A stretch of DNA of 64,000 nucleotides from positions 62,001-126,000 of the forward strand of contig CAMPDV010001223.1 in NCBI GenBank assembly GCA_946699065.1, given 5' to 3'. This stretch comes from Loxodes magnus. Its lineage: Eukaryota > Ciliophora > Karyorelictea > Loxodida > Loxodidae. The translations under genes and the position numbers were made by a program. This document shows, in pieces, positions 35,575 through 46,380 of this stretch (within the stretch, counting starts at the first letter, position 1; each line of letters starts with the position of its first letter). The notes under the pieces were generated by a model that did not search any database, was not told where the DNA came from, and saw nothing but the letters and a program-made list of their open reading frames with translations.

Positions 35575-38198
35575 ATGAAGAGAATAGAAATAATTAGTTT
35601 AGTAATGCTTCTAATATCAAGTATTACCATCATAACTATACTTACAATTACATCATTACAATGTAAATACCTTATTTATACTACACCTCTACATTATAAC
35701 ATATCACTTGTAGTCTCATCAAACACCACCAACTATTATCTCTTATATCCACCTCTTTGTCAGCACCATTTCAAATTACTTTCATTTACGTCTCTACCTT
35801 AAGAAGATAAACACCAACAAACAAAGGAAGAAGCTTAGCTTGAAAAGGGCCTAAATATAGAGCATTAAATTGAGAAATTGAAACTAGATTAAAATGTAGG
35901 CTACTAATAAATAAAAGAATAAGAAAAGTTAAAAGAAATGAAAATTAGGACTAAGTATATAGTTAATAAGTAAGCAATAGCTAAATTTAGATATTTTGGA
36001 AAAATACAAATATTCTCAATTACATTATTCAGTTCTTAGAAAATAAAGATATTCCTATTTTATAATTAGTCAGTAGATACTTCAATTTGTATAGATACAA
36101 ATTTAACTACCTAGAGATTCAAAAGTATTAAGAAAATTATATTATTACTAAAAATATAATCTAATTAACTTTCAAGTAAATTTTATAATCAGATACTAAG
36201 TAACTGGCAATTACAGCTTTCAAATTTTCTGATAATTGAAAAATTAAGTTTATGGTAGGATGCTTAAAAGTATCTAATAGAGACTGTAATATTTAAGAAG
36301 CAGTTAATGGCTGCAAATTTAAGAAAGTCATTTATAAAATATGAACTTGAATAATAACATACTATTTATCATCTCTTAATGCTATTAGCTAAGGTAATTA
36401 AGAACATACAAGTTATAGAAGATTAATCTTTATATTTTATGCAATAACTACCTAAACTAGAATCCAATGACTTAAAAGATGCTGAATAATTAACAGAACA
36501 TATTTTATAAGATTTTTGTAATAATTTGAACTTGAAAATTAGAAAATGAAAATGTAAAGGAATTTTTATAAGTAAAAGGACAAAAATTGTAAGGAATTTA
36601 AATATTTTCTAAAGATAATTTATAAAGTCTAGTATAATTTTGTCCAAGCTTAATTGATATACAATCTATAAAAAATTTTAAACTAATATTTTAAGAAATT
36701 TGGGGATTCTTAACTATAAACGTTACGAATATTCTGCTAATATGCTTCAGGGTAAGAAATGTAAGAGTTTTTTAGGCATAAACTATAGAGTTTATAAAAT
36801 ATAGTTATTTGCAATTTAAAACACTATAATTCTTACTTATTTACTCCTTTATTTTTAACTCTCCTAATTTGAAAAATTTCATTTATTTAATTTTATTTCT
36901 AAAAAGGATAAATGAGAAAATGCATAGATATAGGAATAAGAATAGCAATTAGTGAATATAATTAGCATCTTTAATTTAAGTTATAAAGGTTGTTAATAAT
37001 AGGAGCTGTATAAATAAGTAATAAATTTGTCACTTTAATATTACTCAATTCTCCATTCTTAAAATAATTATCATTATAGGGAGTCAGCTTTATAGATGAT
37101 TAAAATTTAAAGAAATCTAATTATACCTTTGATTTATATTTCTAAACTTTAGAGTAGGATATGAAGTCTGAAAATAAAAAGTTAGGTTACCTTACGAATT
37201 TAAAAGTTTGAGATTGTGATAAATTTAGAGATGATATTTTATAATTTATCCTAATAAACTCTCCTAATTTAAAATAATTTAAACTAAGATTCAGTTTAAA
37301 GTACTACTTTTCATTTACTAGGAATTTATAATTAGAACATTTAATATTTTATATTAGAGTAACTTAATCTACTATAACTTTAAGCTATTAATTTCATATT
37401 CTAAAATTGCTAAAAAGTAAAAGAAATTTATTTTAGTTATATAGAAGGATTTTCAAAAGAGACTTTCGAAATTCTAAATACTCAATATTAGAAAATATAA
37501 AGCATTAAGTGAATAGTTGTGTCCTCAGTCAAAAAAATTGAATTAATGGAATAGTAAAAATAACTACTTTATAAACATTATCGTTAAATGATTGCAATTT
37601 AGGTAACTAAGATGTTATTTAGATAATAAAAAGATGTAAAAATCTATAATAATTGATCTTAGGAAAGAATGATAGTATCATATAAGAAGCATTTCGTATA
37701 AATGATGAATAGGGATTCTAATATTAAATTTGAAATAATTTAAGAACTTTAGATTTATAAAATTGCTTTAAGATTAATAGCAATTAAATAATGAATTTAA
37801 GTAAAATGTTTACAAATATTCATATTAAATATAGATAATTTAATAAATACAACAATCTAGAACAACTATATTTTGATCTGAGGGATTGTCACATGAAGAA
37901 TTATTAAAGAGCAAACAATTTTAAAACTTAATAAATAAAATATCTTATTTAAAATTTGATTATATAGCTAAATAAAGTAAAACTATTACTAAATTTTAGT
38001 TTTAAGGTTTAGCAATTTTTTCTTAGATAATTTTTAATTTTATTTTTATTGTAAATGCATTTAATTTCATTAAATGAAAAATCCAAATTCAACTTTTAGA
38101 AATCTTTTACATTCTCAAGATAAAGTTTCTAAAATAATCTACTCAGAAGTATTAAAAAATTAAGACAGATTATTTAGTTTTAGTTTATAAAATAGTGA
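35575..38198 (+). CDS. Membrane-anchored leucine-rich-repeat protein (one frame change)
   Basis: ATG at 35575 begins a hydrophobic segment of about 25 residues (signal or membrane anchor), followed by a long Gln/Lys/Leu-rich region. The C-terminal part carries leucine-rich repeats: NSPFLKQLSLQG, LTNLKVWDCDKF, NSPNLKQFKL, LQTLSLNDCNLGNQD, CKNLQQLIL and NNLRTLDLQNC. The first part is in one frame to about 37000; the LRR part from about 37030 to TGA 38196 is in another. An intron or a frameshift near 36980-37055 is therefore needed, and the gene may be damaged. The Trp of QIWNNL is TGA (37731-37733). Two related copies lie at 14580-15840 (minus) and 55081-56560. The C-terminal half of the MORN-LRR proteins is the same type of repeat. 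Confidence 0.6.
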
Positions 38199-38920
38199 TA
38201 AAAAAATAGCAAAAATAAGTATTTATGCCTACTATTTATATTATTAATAAAGATATAAAAGAAAACATATTTGCTAATATTAAAAATACTAGAATAAAAT
38301 ATAATAAACAATCATTTATCTATATTCTTAAAATTTAATCATATATATTTATTTTTAATATCATATTTCCAATTAAAATAAATGTTGCTTTTGATAAAAA
38401 TAAAAGCTGGATAGAGCTTTTAGAAAGTAATAAAAACTAACAAAATTATTAAAAATAATTTTAACATTATTTTGATTTTAGAAAAATCATTATAATAGTG
38501 CATTATTTGTTATTAGTTTTTTAGATTAAAATATTTTCAATAAAGCTAGTAAAGTTTTTAAGCTTCTTAATTTTTAAATTAGTTATTTTTATAATTATTA
38601 ATAAATAAATTTTAATGTTATGCTAATTCTTAATTATAATACTCTTTTATGTAATATTTAATTTTACTTTTATTTTAATTTATTTAATATATTTAGATAA
38701 TATGCTTTTAGTTTTAGGAGCCTAATTATATTTAATTAGCATATTAAATAAATCAATATTCTAATTTATTATATTTTAAAAAATATTTGTCTTTACTTGG
38801 AAATTTTTATTACTAAAGATTTAATCCATTCTTAGCTTCTTCAGTATATAATATTAATTATTATTTTAATTTACTAAAAAACCATTCATTTAATATAATA
38901 AATAAGATTAGAGAGTTTGT
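38199..38920. other. AT-rich spacer
   Basis: Very AT-rich; no gene seen. Confidence 0.5.
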
Positions 38921-38934
38921 AACACCTTCAATGG

Positions 38935-39180
38935 TGTGCAGATCTTTAATCAAGATTTTTAAACTCAAAAAAAGTTATTTTTTGAAGTATTCCTCAGTGT
39001 TAACATCCTTTGTTGAGTTTCGTCTTCTATAGGGCCTGATTGGAGTGCTCCCTAAGAGACCTTAGTATCAGGCATCTTTCTTCAAAAAAGTTACTTGATG
39101 CCTCTTTAGTCCTTGTCTTCTTTCTTGGCTCCTACCAAGATTCTTGTTTGGTTCTTCGCCCTTGGGTATTTGGTGGTGCA
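38935..39180 (-). other. Less AT-rich island related to 5073-5180
   Basis: This island stands out in base composition. On the minus strand 38985-39080 aligns at DNA level with about 5078-5175, through ACTAAGGT, CTTAGG/CCTAGT, GAAGA and AACACT blocks. A frame from ATG 39075 to TGA 38965 codes for 36 residues, but a one-base difference makes the relatives disagree in frame. It may be a decayed short gene or part of a structured repeat. Confidence 0.35.
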
Positions 39181-39639
39181 GATTATAAGTAAATGTTGGT
39201 TGGTGGGTATTGATAATATAATAAATAAAAGTAATGTAGTTTGAATTATAGATTTGTATTATTTAGGTAAATATTTATTGTAAGTATTTATTTAGTTTTT
39301 ACTTAATTACATTTATTTTTAAGTTTTCTTATTTAAAATTATTATATTCCTTTTATATCATTTTTAAATCACTATTTATAGTTGGTTACGCTATAAGTTT
39401 AACTAAATATTAGTTATTATAATGTTAGGTATAAACAAAATTAATTATTTTAAATATCAAAATAATTATATTAATAGCCTAATCAATCTATTATAAACCA
39501 CATAGTTTAAATATATCAACTATACCATTTATAATCAACCTTTAATCAACCTATACAACTATATCCAAATATTCTTATAATCAATAAACCAAATATATCA
39601 TATTATATAACTATATGCATCTTCCACCTAAATTTATAC

Positions 39640-40020
39640 CTAATCTGGTGCAGTAAACACTCCATTGTGAGTAATCTCGCACTGGATGCCACGGGGAAGG
39701 GTGGACAAGCTCGGAAGAGATAAATCTAAGTTACCTGAGTGCTCTTGCTAGAGTATGAAAGTTTGACTGATGAGTCTATTAACGACTTAATTACTAATTC
39801 TTATTTGGATTATTCAAGAAGACTGGAGCATTTGGTTAAAGATTTTAGAATAATTTCCAATAAGCAGATTCCCCATTTGGAGAAGGTGACTCATTGGGCA
39901 ACTAGAATGACAATAAGAAGGATGACAATATTATTTTAGTAATAATATTAATATTGAAAGAGCTGCGCGCCAATAAGGTGGCATCTTTAGTAATATTTGG
40001 TAAGTTAATGATAATTGAAC
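39640..40020 (+). other. Less AT-rich island with short frame
   Basis: Base composition is more balanced than in the flanks. One frame (39739-39939) codes for an acidic helical stretch including LTDESINDLITNSYLDYSRRLEHL. A block at about 39957, reading KELRANKVA, resembles KELCAIEAL at about 5212-5240 and contains a small GCGCC...GGTGGC hairpin. The two blocks are in different frames. It is likely a decayed relative of the 5073 gene. Confidence 0.3.
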
Positions 40021-40083
40021 TAACTAAAATAGATAGTAATTTGAATTAGTTTTGGTATAAAATATATATGAATTAAAATAAAA

Positions 40084-41076
40084 ATGAGGCTATTTAGTTA
40101 TAGCTTATTAATTATATCTATTTTATTTATAATATTCCAATTAAATCTTTAAATTTTAAATATTTATATGACTCCATCATATAATATGATTCCATAGAAT
40201 ATTAACGAACTTAGTTATCAAAATATATATAAATAAGAATTAAATAATTAATATAAATATTAAATAAATAGACCACATTATAAGATAACATATATATGCT
40301 AGATAAATAGGATGTCACACTTTAATTAATAGGCATTCATTAAGATCTTCATTCTTAATATCATTTAGTAAAAAATATAAAAAGGAATATTCAAATTATT
40401 TTTAAACTATTATCAAACAGAAAATAATTGAAAACATTAATAAATAAAGAGTTATACTCAAGTAAAGGTAACTCATATCTATGATATTAATCAACTCAAA
40501 TCTTTATTCTATTAGGAATTTTCTGATATTTACATCTGGAAATTAAAATCCAGCTAGCTTATAAAGTAAAATCAAAATTGCAAAAAAAGATCAAGAGTTA
40601 AAGGGGATAAATGATAATTAATGAAATAGTTTAGCAAATAGGAAGAAATTAATCAATATATATGTCTTACGAAAGAGATTTTAATTTATTCTGAAGTTTA
40701 TATAAAAAATAGATAGTTAAACACAAATATATGAAAACAGAAGAGTAAAGCGATAAATAGAAAAATTAATTAAGTATTAAAAATGAAATTATCTAAATCT
40801 TGAATGACAATTTTAAAAATCTGATTGAATAAAAATAAAAGACAATATATTCGTAGTTAGAAAAGAGAAAGAATCATAATTATTGTTGCAATAAGTTCAA
40901 ACACCTACTCAAAGTATTTTAGCCTCTAATAGCTCAAAAATAAGGATAGAAAAAATGATAGAAGGCTTCAAGTTGTTTTTTATGTCATTTCAAAAAATTA
41001 GGAGAGGAAATCAGAAGTGATACTTCTCTTACACACTTTTGAACTTTAAAAGATTCAATCTTGTTCTGAGATTTGA
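40084..41076 (+). CDS. Hypothetical secreted or membrane protein, 330 aa
   Basis: ATG at 40084 opens a hydrophobic N-terminal segment (MRLFSYSLLIISILFIIF), then a Lys/Gln/Asn-rich chain in one frame to TGA at 41074 (990 bases, a multiple of three). Several in-frame TGA codons in the middle must be Trp. No domain is recognised. The frame could go on past 41076, since TGA may be sense; the next 170 bases also translate smoothly. The signal-like start supports this ATG. Confidence 0.45.
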
Positions 41077-41360
41077 AATTCATTGAGGGTAAAGAAAGCA
41101 AAAATTTTCAAATCTAGCAATAAATAAGAAAAATGAAAAAGAATAATAAGAATTATCGAACTTATCAAATAAAGTCCGTCAGGAATACCAACTATTTATA
41201 CTTAACTATAATCTTAAAACCTTACATTAAAGATCTCTACTTTTAATTACTTAATGTTATTTGAAATGTAAATACATAATTTAAATAAATAAACTTTACT
41301 TAATTTTAATAATTAACTTCTTAAATTGTAAAGCTTAATCTCATAAAGGTATATGCATGC

Positions 41361-42250
41361 TCATTTTGCAATTTTCCACTTTCTCACTGTACAGTCAGCG
41401 GCACTAGATACGATTCATTTATTAACTTTATTCAATGTTATAGATCATATTTCATTTGAGTGCCCATAGTGAGACTATACATTCAACTGTTTCAAAATTC
41501 CATATCTTGATTGATGTGTCTCATGAACCAGATATTATAAAACTTCAATCATTACTTATCTAAACACTTGATACAGTAATTTTAGTTTGAAGAGTTCTAA
41601 TAAGTTGACCTTATCAAATTCCGTATCTTTATCGTTCTATTTGAACTTCCCGATACGATTAATTTTTGGTAATTTGATGTAGCTACAGAGTTTAAAATAT
41701 CATAATATCCCCAATATGTACTCTTTAACAAACCTGTTGCATAATCTCATATCTTAATAGTATAATCCCTACTTCCCGATATGATTCCTTTCTAATTACT
41801 TGATATCGCTACAGATCATATTTTGCATATTTATCTATAAAGGATTTTATCTAAATATTAAGAATTACCTTGACCTTAATCATCTTTAATTAATTTGACA
41901 AGTTTTTAAAAGCACAAGTTAGGTAAGATTTCATATTAAAATTGTTATATATGCGAAAATACAAAAGATGTAATAAACTTTAACAATTTAAAAGTGTTAT
42001 AGTGATTACAGTTGATTAAACTAACAGTGATATTTAATATCAAGAAAATTGATACCTAGAAATTTAAATTCTTTATCTATATTCATATTTTTATTTAATC
42101 ATGTCCAAAATGCCAAACTATCTTAACGGCTAATAACTAAAGAAGATGTCTCATTCCTTTCTAAAATTACTTCATTAACGATTAATTTATAACTTTGCCG
42201 TACGAAATACGCAAAACTTCATCGAATGCCAATCTATTTAAATTTCTCAT
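41361..42250 (-). pseudogene. WD40-repeat protein gene, two frameshifts
   Basis: ATG at 42250 starts a frame that runs through IWSVAISSNQKGIISGSRD and YTIKIWDYATG, typical WD40 repeat ends, where the W of IKIWD is TGA (41747-41749). The next repeat (SGSWDTSIKIWN, with its first W as TGA at 41521-41523) is in a second frame, and a last repeat (GHSNEIWSI ... TVRKWKIAK) is in a third. The ATG-to-TGA distance is not a multiple of three, as this demands. WD40 proteins form beta-propeller scaffolds. Two separate one-base shifts within 300 bases point to a pseudogene, unless unrecognised introns remove them. Confidence 0.75.
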
Positions 42251-42614
42251 TACCAAAGGCAACAAAGCAAAAAGGAAGAAGACCAAAAATAAAAATAACT
42301 ATATAGAAGTAAGGATCGCTTTTAGATCCAGATTATTATAAATTTGATACTTATAACTTATAATTATACTTAGCACTACTTTATCTTAGCAGCTACATGA
42401 GCTACGTTAGGAATTTTACTAATATTACAATTAGAAAAACTATCAGTGATTTTCAATAAGAGTATTGTATTTAATTGATTAAAGGAATGCATCTTTCGTA
42501 GCATCTACAAACCTTTCCTTGAGCTTCAAATATAAATAATAATAAATTACAAAGATAACTTAAAGATGAACTTTATAAAATACTATCATTTCTTTTTTTA
42601 ATTAATTTTAACTA
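42251..42614. other. No supported gene
   Basis: AT-rich spacer between the WD40 gene start and the less AT-rich island; it may hold the WD40 gene's promoter. Nothing specific seen. Confidence 0.4.
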
Positions 42615-42910
42615 AAAGAATTTTTGGGACCGGAAACTCCTTTCCGGTTAGACGACCTGACACTCTCTTTTTAAAGAATAATTTGGATATCCTGTTGTTT
42701 TCAAGACACAGCTGCTAGGGAGCTTCATCGCTATGAACAACCAGGCTTCAATCTCCTACCAAGAGCGAATTATCAAAAAGACAGCGTTTCCTACAGAAAA
42801 TGACTCTGTTCAGGGATTTTCAGTGACAGGAAAGGAACTTGCTTCTGGTCATAAAACCAGAAAGTTTAGTCAAGAAGGCCAATCTCAGCTCCCATCATCT
42901 TTTTAATTAT
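42615..42910. other. Balanced-composition island with two perfect hairpins
   Basis: This is the least AT-rich 300 bases in the neighbourhood. ACCGGAAA-CTCC-TTTCCGGT (about 42629-42648) is a perfect 8-bp hairpin. TTCTGGT...ACCAGAA near 42843-42861 is a 7-bp hairpin. It lies 150 bases from the inner end of the right inverted-repeat arm. It may be a short gene (see 42733) or a structured RNA. Confidence 0.4.
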
Positions 42911-42969
42911 AATGTTATTCTTTCTTAGATATAAACATTCAGGTAATTGATTATCTTTTTACTATTTGA
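42733..42969 (+). CDS. Short hypothetical protein, 78 aa (uncertain)
   Basis: ATG at 42733 leads to TGA at 42967 in frame. The first 59 residues are polar and protein-like (ISYQERIIKK, TENDSVQGFSVTGKEL) and coincide with the balanced-composition island. The last residues run into AT-rich sequence. An overlapping frame is also protein-like, so the choice is weak. Confidence 0.3.
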
Positions 42970-43869
42970 TTAATGTGCTTTATAGTTTCACTTCTAGCTA
43001 AAAAATCTGAAATTGGAAAGCCTATAAAATTTATTTTGATAATTTTATTAAGTAAATTAATTTAAGCTTGAAAATTGATAAATTAAAAACTTCTCTAGTA
43101 GAGATTCTATTTTAATCAGTGTATCTATTTTCAAGCTAATATGTAAGCAATATTTTCTTAATTAAAGTTAAATTAAAACTGATAATAGAAAATTTAAATA
43201 TACCTTTTTTTAATTATTTATTAATAGCTAGCATTTAATACTTTCCTTTCTAATTTATAATTATTACTAAATCTCTAAGCACTTTTTTAATATTTTCTCA
43301 TCTTTATGCTCTTAAAAAATAAAAGAAATTAAACAATTATCATTAAAGATATAATATTGTAGACTGCTCAATTTCTCCGTAATAATATCAAGTTCCTTTT
43401 AATAAATTTGTAATTAATATAAATAGACATCAAAATAAACTTTTGTTTTTAATGTTTATTCTAAAGCTAATATTTAAATAGGTTACCTATATTTGTACTT
43501 TTTAATCTTTATAATTTACTTTTATAAAACTTAAAAATGTTTAAATAATTTTCAAAATCGAAAGTTTCTTCTTAATAGCTTTTTATAATTCAACTTATCA
43601 ACTTAATAGTATATTAAGATATTACATCCAAACAAATGTAATAAACTCATAATTAAGAATTTTTAGAATTATTTATATCTGCTAATTTCGACTTGTCTAA
43701 TTGCATGATCCATTTGTATTTCAAATAAAATTATTATAAATATAAAATTATAGATTAAGATCTTATATTTATCTACTAATAATAATTTGACATGAATAAA
43801 TCCATTTTCAGAATCATCGTGGTTTTACTCTATACAAAATGCCAATAAAAACCTTAATCATTAATATAG

Positions 43870-44769
43870 TTCGCCTTTGACTTAAAAGTAAAAGTTGTTT
43901 TTTCATAATCAGCTCTTCTCCTAAATTCTTCCGATCTTGCCTTTAATCTTAAATCTTGTTTCTTTCTCCTAATTTTTTCGGTTCATGAGTGGTAAAATTT
44001 AGTAGATCTTTATTTCGATTCCTAAAAGTTAATATTTTGTTAGATGTTATTTCTTATTCTTTTTTGTCTTGGAAACTTCGGAAATAAATGTCACGTACGT
44101 TTGTAAATAGAATCTTTCTCTTGGTCTATGAAGTATTCTTTCTTGTCATTCTATTTTCATGAAGATTCCTTTTGAAGTCTTCTTCAAATTTTCTTCAATT
44201 TATTGGAGTATTGAATCTAATTTTACTCAATTTTTCTCGTCTTGCTCTCTCATTATTCGAAATCATTCTCTAATCCTATCATTCGTTTATAAATTTCACT
44301 TTAAATCTTCTGTCTATCATATGATTTCATCATCATCTTCATGATTTACTAGTTCTTAACTTATTTCGAATATTTCTTCCTACTATGAGTTTAAATTCTC
44401 ATCAAGTTTTTTTAGTTTTTGATAAGTGTATAAATTAACTTTATCATCTAAAAAGAGTCCATTTGTTCTATTTAAATATTATCTAATTCAAAGGTATCAG
44501 GGTCTATATTGAATTATCATACTTTAACTTCTTTATTTATTTTTTATTTCTTTATTACTTTTAGTGATTCTGATGAATAGTCTTCTTTTTTAGTTTTCAA
44601 CGGAGATTTTGAGCGCTTTTTATAATTTTTTCTTTAAATCTTCTTTATTTGTTAATTGTTGGTCTGAAGATGGTTGGACTTATGAATTAAGACGTGGCAA
44701 GAGAAAGGGCTTCTAGTTTTCTCTATTGCTCTGAGAAGATGGTAAAAGACTCTTCTTGATGCTAGCCAT
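43870..44769 (-). pseudogene. Zinc-knuckle family copy, right arm, degenerate
   Basis: Starts MASIKKSLLPSS, the counterpart of 28873-29780. The early part differs from the left copy by frame-shifting indels (the right copy reads NREN where the left reads YQRK). The middle and the degenerate knuckle region are close to the left arm. Neither copy keeps a full zinc knuckle. Confidence 0.5.
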
Positions 44770-45269
44770 TTTATTTTATAAAATATATTAGTATAATAAA
44801 AAGCTAAATAGTAAAAGAACTGTCTAACTTAATTTAAACTTAGTTATAAATCTAATTGAAAACAACAATTTTTAATTAAAAAAAGGAAAGAAAATGCTCT
44901 TCAATAGCAATTAAAAAAAAGTCTATTAAAATATGTTAAAAATGATTATTTTTTAAATATGAAATAAAAAAGTAAGAAAGGTTATATAAACCATTAATTT
45001 AATATTGAAGATTTAATAGGAAAAATTTCAAAATATTTTAATGCTTTGCATAAGGATAAATTTATAGGAAAATAAGCATTATAAAAAGATACTAATCATA
45101 AAGAGAATTTGATAAAATCTGAAAATAAGAGATAAAAATTTTAAACTTTTTATTTAATTTACAGATAATAAAAAATAAAACTTATTTTATCTTATTTTAA
45201 TATTTTTTATGTATCTAGCAACTTAATTAATTATATATTATAAAATATGGAAGTTCTAAAATTTATAAT

Positions 45270-46200
45270 TGCTTAACTTGGAAACCTCAGCTAAAACTTA
45301 GGCCATTAATCGAGGGATGAAGAAAAGGATAGCTTCATCGGAGGTTGATGAAGTTAAGCAAAGTTAAGTACTCATAATCGGACTATGTTTTACACTGCTT
45401 TGGTTGATTCACGAGACCTGAAAAGAAATATCTTTGGCAGCTGAAACGAATTAAACTCTTAATTTTTTTAACTTAGAAAGACTTAAATCTTTGAAGTATT
45501 TTCTACAAAATTTGGAATTCCTTTATTACCCTCATACTCCAGCCTTCGGACAGATTTGCAAGACATAAGAATAAGAAGAAGCTTGAATTTTTGATTTAAA
45601 AAATGGAGAAGAGAAAAATTATTAATCCGTGGTGAATCTAATAATGGTGGAACCACGTCAAAAAATGTATTTTTAACACAAAATAGATAATTTGAATAAA
45701 ATTATAACAAATAAAAAATTTTTATATGAAAATAAAATGTTTAATTAAAGATTTCTCTCTTCCTTGAGTAATTATCAGGTCCCCAGATTCCCTAGTCTAA
45801 AAGCAGTTCAACTCTGGCTTTTGCTTCGTTTATTGATACAGTTTCTTCTTCCATAATTTTCCATCGCTTATTAGATAAAAGATAGTAAGGCCTTTTCAAA
45901 TCTTCTATTGAGTTTTATTGCTTTATTTGGAGTTTCATCAGAGATGTCATGTGTTACTACAGATGTAGCATTTTTTCTAGAAAGTTTATGCTCTTGCTTA
46001 AAATTTTTAATTTCCTTTGTGATTGCTTAACTGAAATTTTAGGTTTGTTACTATTCCATTTTATTTAATTCTGTTTCTTTTTTATTAACTCTTGTTTCAA
46101 GTCTTGGTTTATCTTTTCTTGCTTCATAAAATCTTTTCTCTTTGTGTTGTATTATTCAAAAATCTTGGTCTAACTTTTTTATCTATGCTTTGTAATACTC
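45270..46200. other. Conserved upstream stretch, right arm
   Basis: Counterpart of 27440-28380. It keeps the same blocks, with one-base differences that disturb any shared reading frame at two places. Base composition is more balanced at 45290-45460. No gene could be fixed. Confidence 0.3.
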
Positions 46201-46380
46201 CTTGGAATTAGTATAAGGAGTATATAAATTTAAGTACATAGATTGAATAAAGTAATAAATAAAATAATAGAGCAATAATTATAAAATATAATCATTTAAT
46301 TAAAAATCTAATAAAATAGTAATTTCTATTTAATACTGCCAAATAAGCATTATTTCTTAATATTTTTGCTAAATTATAAA

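Noticed and set aside
39757..39785. CTGATGAGTC resembling a hammerhead ribozyme core
   Set aside because: The required GAAA after stem II is missing (the sequence continues GACTTAATTAC), and no stems I/III could be drawn.
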